Shown: piece after piece, positions 61,997 through 64,000 of the stretch
How positions within the stretch are numbered: the first letter of the stretch is position 1
How the letters are laid out: every line of letters starts with the position of its first letter
Assembly (NCBI RefSeq): GCF_017591435.1
Contig: NC_059303.1
Location: 5,760,360 to 5,824,359, forward strand
Reading direction: 5' to 3'
From: Portunus trituberculatus
Taxonomy: Eukaryota; Arthropoda; Malacostraca; Decapoda; Portunidae
Length of the DNA: 64,000 bases
Made by a program: the position numbers and the translations under genes
Notes under the pieces: generated by a model
What the model was told of the DNA's origin: nothing
The model's database searches: none
The model's input: only the letters and a program-made list of their open reading frames with translations

Positions 61997-62045
61997 ACTC
62001 ATCGTCAATCTTCGAAAGTTTCCTCACACCTATCTCGTTTCTCTC
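61873..62045 (+). repeat. duplicated 131-bp unit containing a CT tract
   Basis: CGTCAATCTTTCAAAAGTTT at 61872, then GCTCACTCCTATCTCG, is repeated at 62003 as CGTCAATCTTCGAAAGTTTC, then CTCACACCTATCTCG. Each copy directly follows a CT tract (the second tract is 61931-61990), so repeat and flank were duplicated together. Confidence 0.88.
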
Positions 62046-63880
62046 ACGGTCTGAAACACTATCAATAACTCACTGGTGGATATCAAACACCTAATTTCTC
62101 ATCTACTCTCCGACCACGAGCCTCTGACCTTCTCACTTAGACACGTGTCACACCTGGTTATCCTGCTAGTCATGGAGAGACAACACCTGTCACACCAGCC
62201 ACACACCTGCCCGGGATGTGTTGTGGTGCCCTTGCAGTATTGACAGTCTCGGCGGCGGCTGGCAACCTGTGCTTACCTCACGCCTCATTGGCCTCTGATG
62301 TCCCTCCTTTGAAGATACATTTTTTACCCAAGCCGTCGTGTTCTTGAGATTTTTTCCGCGCAGCTTAACTCTCATCCTTCTGGCTGGATTTTTGTATCCT
62401 TTGATGTTCAGCTTTCCTCCTCTCCAGAAAGCCTTCTCCTGTCCTTGGAGGTTTGGCTAGTTGGGTGGACGTTCCTACCTCCATATCATCTTTTGTGTAT
62501 GCATTAGTTATATATAATTTAGTTCCTTCCCTTACTGCCTCTATCTGTTTTACTTTTTAGTCTACTTCCTTCTCTCCTCCCGCTTGGCAAGATCTGTGAG
62601 TTATTTTTTGTCTTGTGTCCATTCTTTTTCTCGTGTTCGGTCGTATCCTAAGCCTCGTGTCCCCATAAATAAGTGGGTGGTGGCAAGGTACACCTGTTTG
62701 CAAGGGATTTCTTGGGTGTCGTCTCGGCCTTCCTCTTCCTTGCTCTGCTCACTCCCCTCCAACTCCAACACACACACAAAGAAAAATAATTCTCACATTT
62801 CACATATCGTTGTTGAAGGAAAGATCAAAATATTCTCAAAAGTTACTTTGCGACGACTACTTCTACTCTTTTTCTGTTGTGAACATAAAAAAAGAAGAAA
62901 ATCTGCCTGATGTGATTCGGTGCGGCACTAACTCTCGTTATGTTTTTTTTCTTTTTTTTTTGTGTGCGTGTTTGCAAAAAGAAAGTATGCATTATCAAAA
63001 GTTTAGAAACACCGCTATCCTGTAATCAATCCATGAAAAGTATATAGTAGTCGACATAAATATATCGAGAGAATGTACACAATGCATGGTTTACATGATA
63101 ATGATGATAATGATGATAAAAAAAACTAGTTACCATTAAAACTTACTGATATATTTTCAGTGTTATCATTCATCCAAATGTGATATTATTGAGTAATGTT
63201 TACCAGACAGACTGTGGTGGCCCTTCTTGAAATCTGTCTTGTTTACTCTCCCATGACCCATGAGGTCACATCGGTGCCGACAACAGAGCCTTTTTTTTCT
63301 TTTTTCCTTATGGTTACTGGGCACGGGTGTTTTGACGGATCTTGCGGCAGACTGACAGAAACACGGCCTCAGCACTGCCCTGTCTTTCCAAGGCTCACAT
63401 ATGGTTCGTTGTGCAGCAAAGGTTTATTTAAGAATTTCAAAAGCTTGTCACTTATCGAGTTAAGTGTAGCGGCAAAACTCGCTACAAGCTGAACAAAGCA
63501 GCTTGAGATAACAACAAAGTCTGGAAACGTGTGTTACCGAAGCCCGTACAAGTGGAACCGTTTGAATTTAATTAAAGAACAAGAAAATATATTTAGAATA
63601 GAAAAAAGGATTGAGGTGAATTGTAAACCATTCAATAATTATATGTTGAGCCAAGTTAAATCCACAGTCTGAGAAGAGAAAACTCATTCTTGAAAACATT
63701 TCCTGTTCATTGACTCGCAGCGGGATTCATGAGGCATCTGCTTATCCAACTTGTACATATACATTTGAGTTTCATGATATTTCTTTGAGCATGACGAGTT
63801 CAAATCACTGGGTTTTGTTTATCTGGACTCTCACGCAGCATAATTAATGTGAAAAGTGAAGGGTCTCGGCACTGGACGCG
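62046..63880. other. unique sequence, 1.8 kb without long SSR
   Basis: Contains ATGATA words near 63100 and short T runs. Open frames of 60-108 residues on both strands are unrecognised. Confidence 0.45.
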
Positions 63881-63884
63881 CGTG

Positions 63885-63892
63885 TATAAAGG
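63885..63892 (+). promoter_or_regulatory. TATA-box-like sequence
   Basis: TATAAAGG in GC-rich surroundings (GGACGCGCG upstream, GCGCATGAG downstream) near the end of the window. No clear initiator 25-35 bases downstream and no visible exon, so only a candidate. Confidence 0.2.
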
Positions 63893-64000
63893 CGCATGAG
63901 CCGGTTAGGCAACAGAAAGAAAAGAATGATTAATGAATCAGAACCAACATGAACTTCTGTAACCGGAGCTGGGCCGCGCCCGGCACTGTTAACGATTTAT

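Overview
The window looks like an intergenic or intronic stretch of an arthropod nuclear genome, most likely a decapod crustacean. Three things point that way. Long dinucleotide tracts (CT/GA, GT/CA, TA) are extremely dense, and my hand tally of perfect or near-perfect simple repeats is roughly 9% of the 64 kb. There is a tRNA-Val-headed SINE whose body (the CTGTTCACCTAGCAGTAAAT phrase) I associate with decapods. A relic of a non-LTR retrotransposon tail and a stretch of TTAGG-like pentamers fit the same picture. Species assignment is inference; no database was consulted.

I found no protein-coding gene that I can support, and no rRNA, functional tRNA, CRISPR array or prokaryotic feature. Nearly all long open frames are translations of simple repeats (Ser-Leu, Arg-Glu, Val-Cys, His-Thr or Ile-Tyr alternation) or of pyrimidine-rich DNA. 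One short open segment near 47.04-47.25 kb with splice-like edges is listed as a weak exon candidate.

Layout. 0-9.2 kb: CT, CA and trinucleotide tracts with three decayed tandem arrays (about 57 bp at 1.56-1.99 kb, about 51 bp at 2.86-3.26 kb, a pentamer array at 5.83-6.03 kb). 9.2-14.6 kb: mostly unique sequence plus a 128-bp GA tract inside a polypurine block. 14.6-17.6 kb: SINE next to a GT tract, a polypyrimidine block, a 110-bp perfect GT/CA palindrome and a decayed AT-rich array. 17.8-21.4 kb: two decayed tandem arrays with units of about 120-140 bp. 23-27.4 kb: long GA tracts, a 233-bp piggyBac-like MITE flanked by TTAA, and a second MITE. 27.4-43 kb: mainly unique sequence with scattered SSRs and a hAT-like terminus at 39.92 kb. 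43-46.6 kb: purine-rich SSRs and two tandem MITE copies. 46.6-52 kb: unique sequence with one 138-bp tandem duplication. 52-57.3 kb: a 438-bp TA tract, G-quadruplex candidates, a GAA tract, two more tandem arrays of about 131-142 bp and two hairpin or compound SSRs. 57.5-60.3 kb: a dispersed short repeat around a retrotransposon relic, a trinucleotide hairpin and an 11-bp decayed minisatellite. 60.8-62.1 kb: a 305-bp GA tract and a 131-bp duplication that carries its own CT tract. 62.1-64 kb: unique, with a weak TATA-type promoter candidate at the very end.

No genes act together here. The theme is repeat turnover: live microsatellites next to many unrelated, heavily diverged tandem arrays, with small DNA transposons and one SINE between them. 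I see no convincing new functional system. The most notable items are the MITEs, the retrotransposon relic and the recurrence of tandem units of about 120-140 bp at six places.
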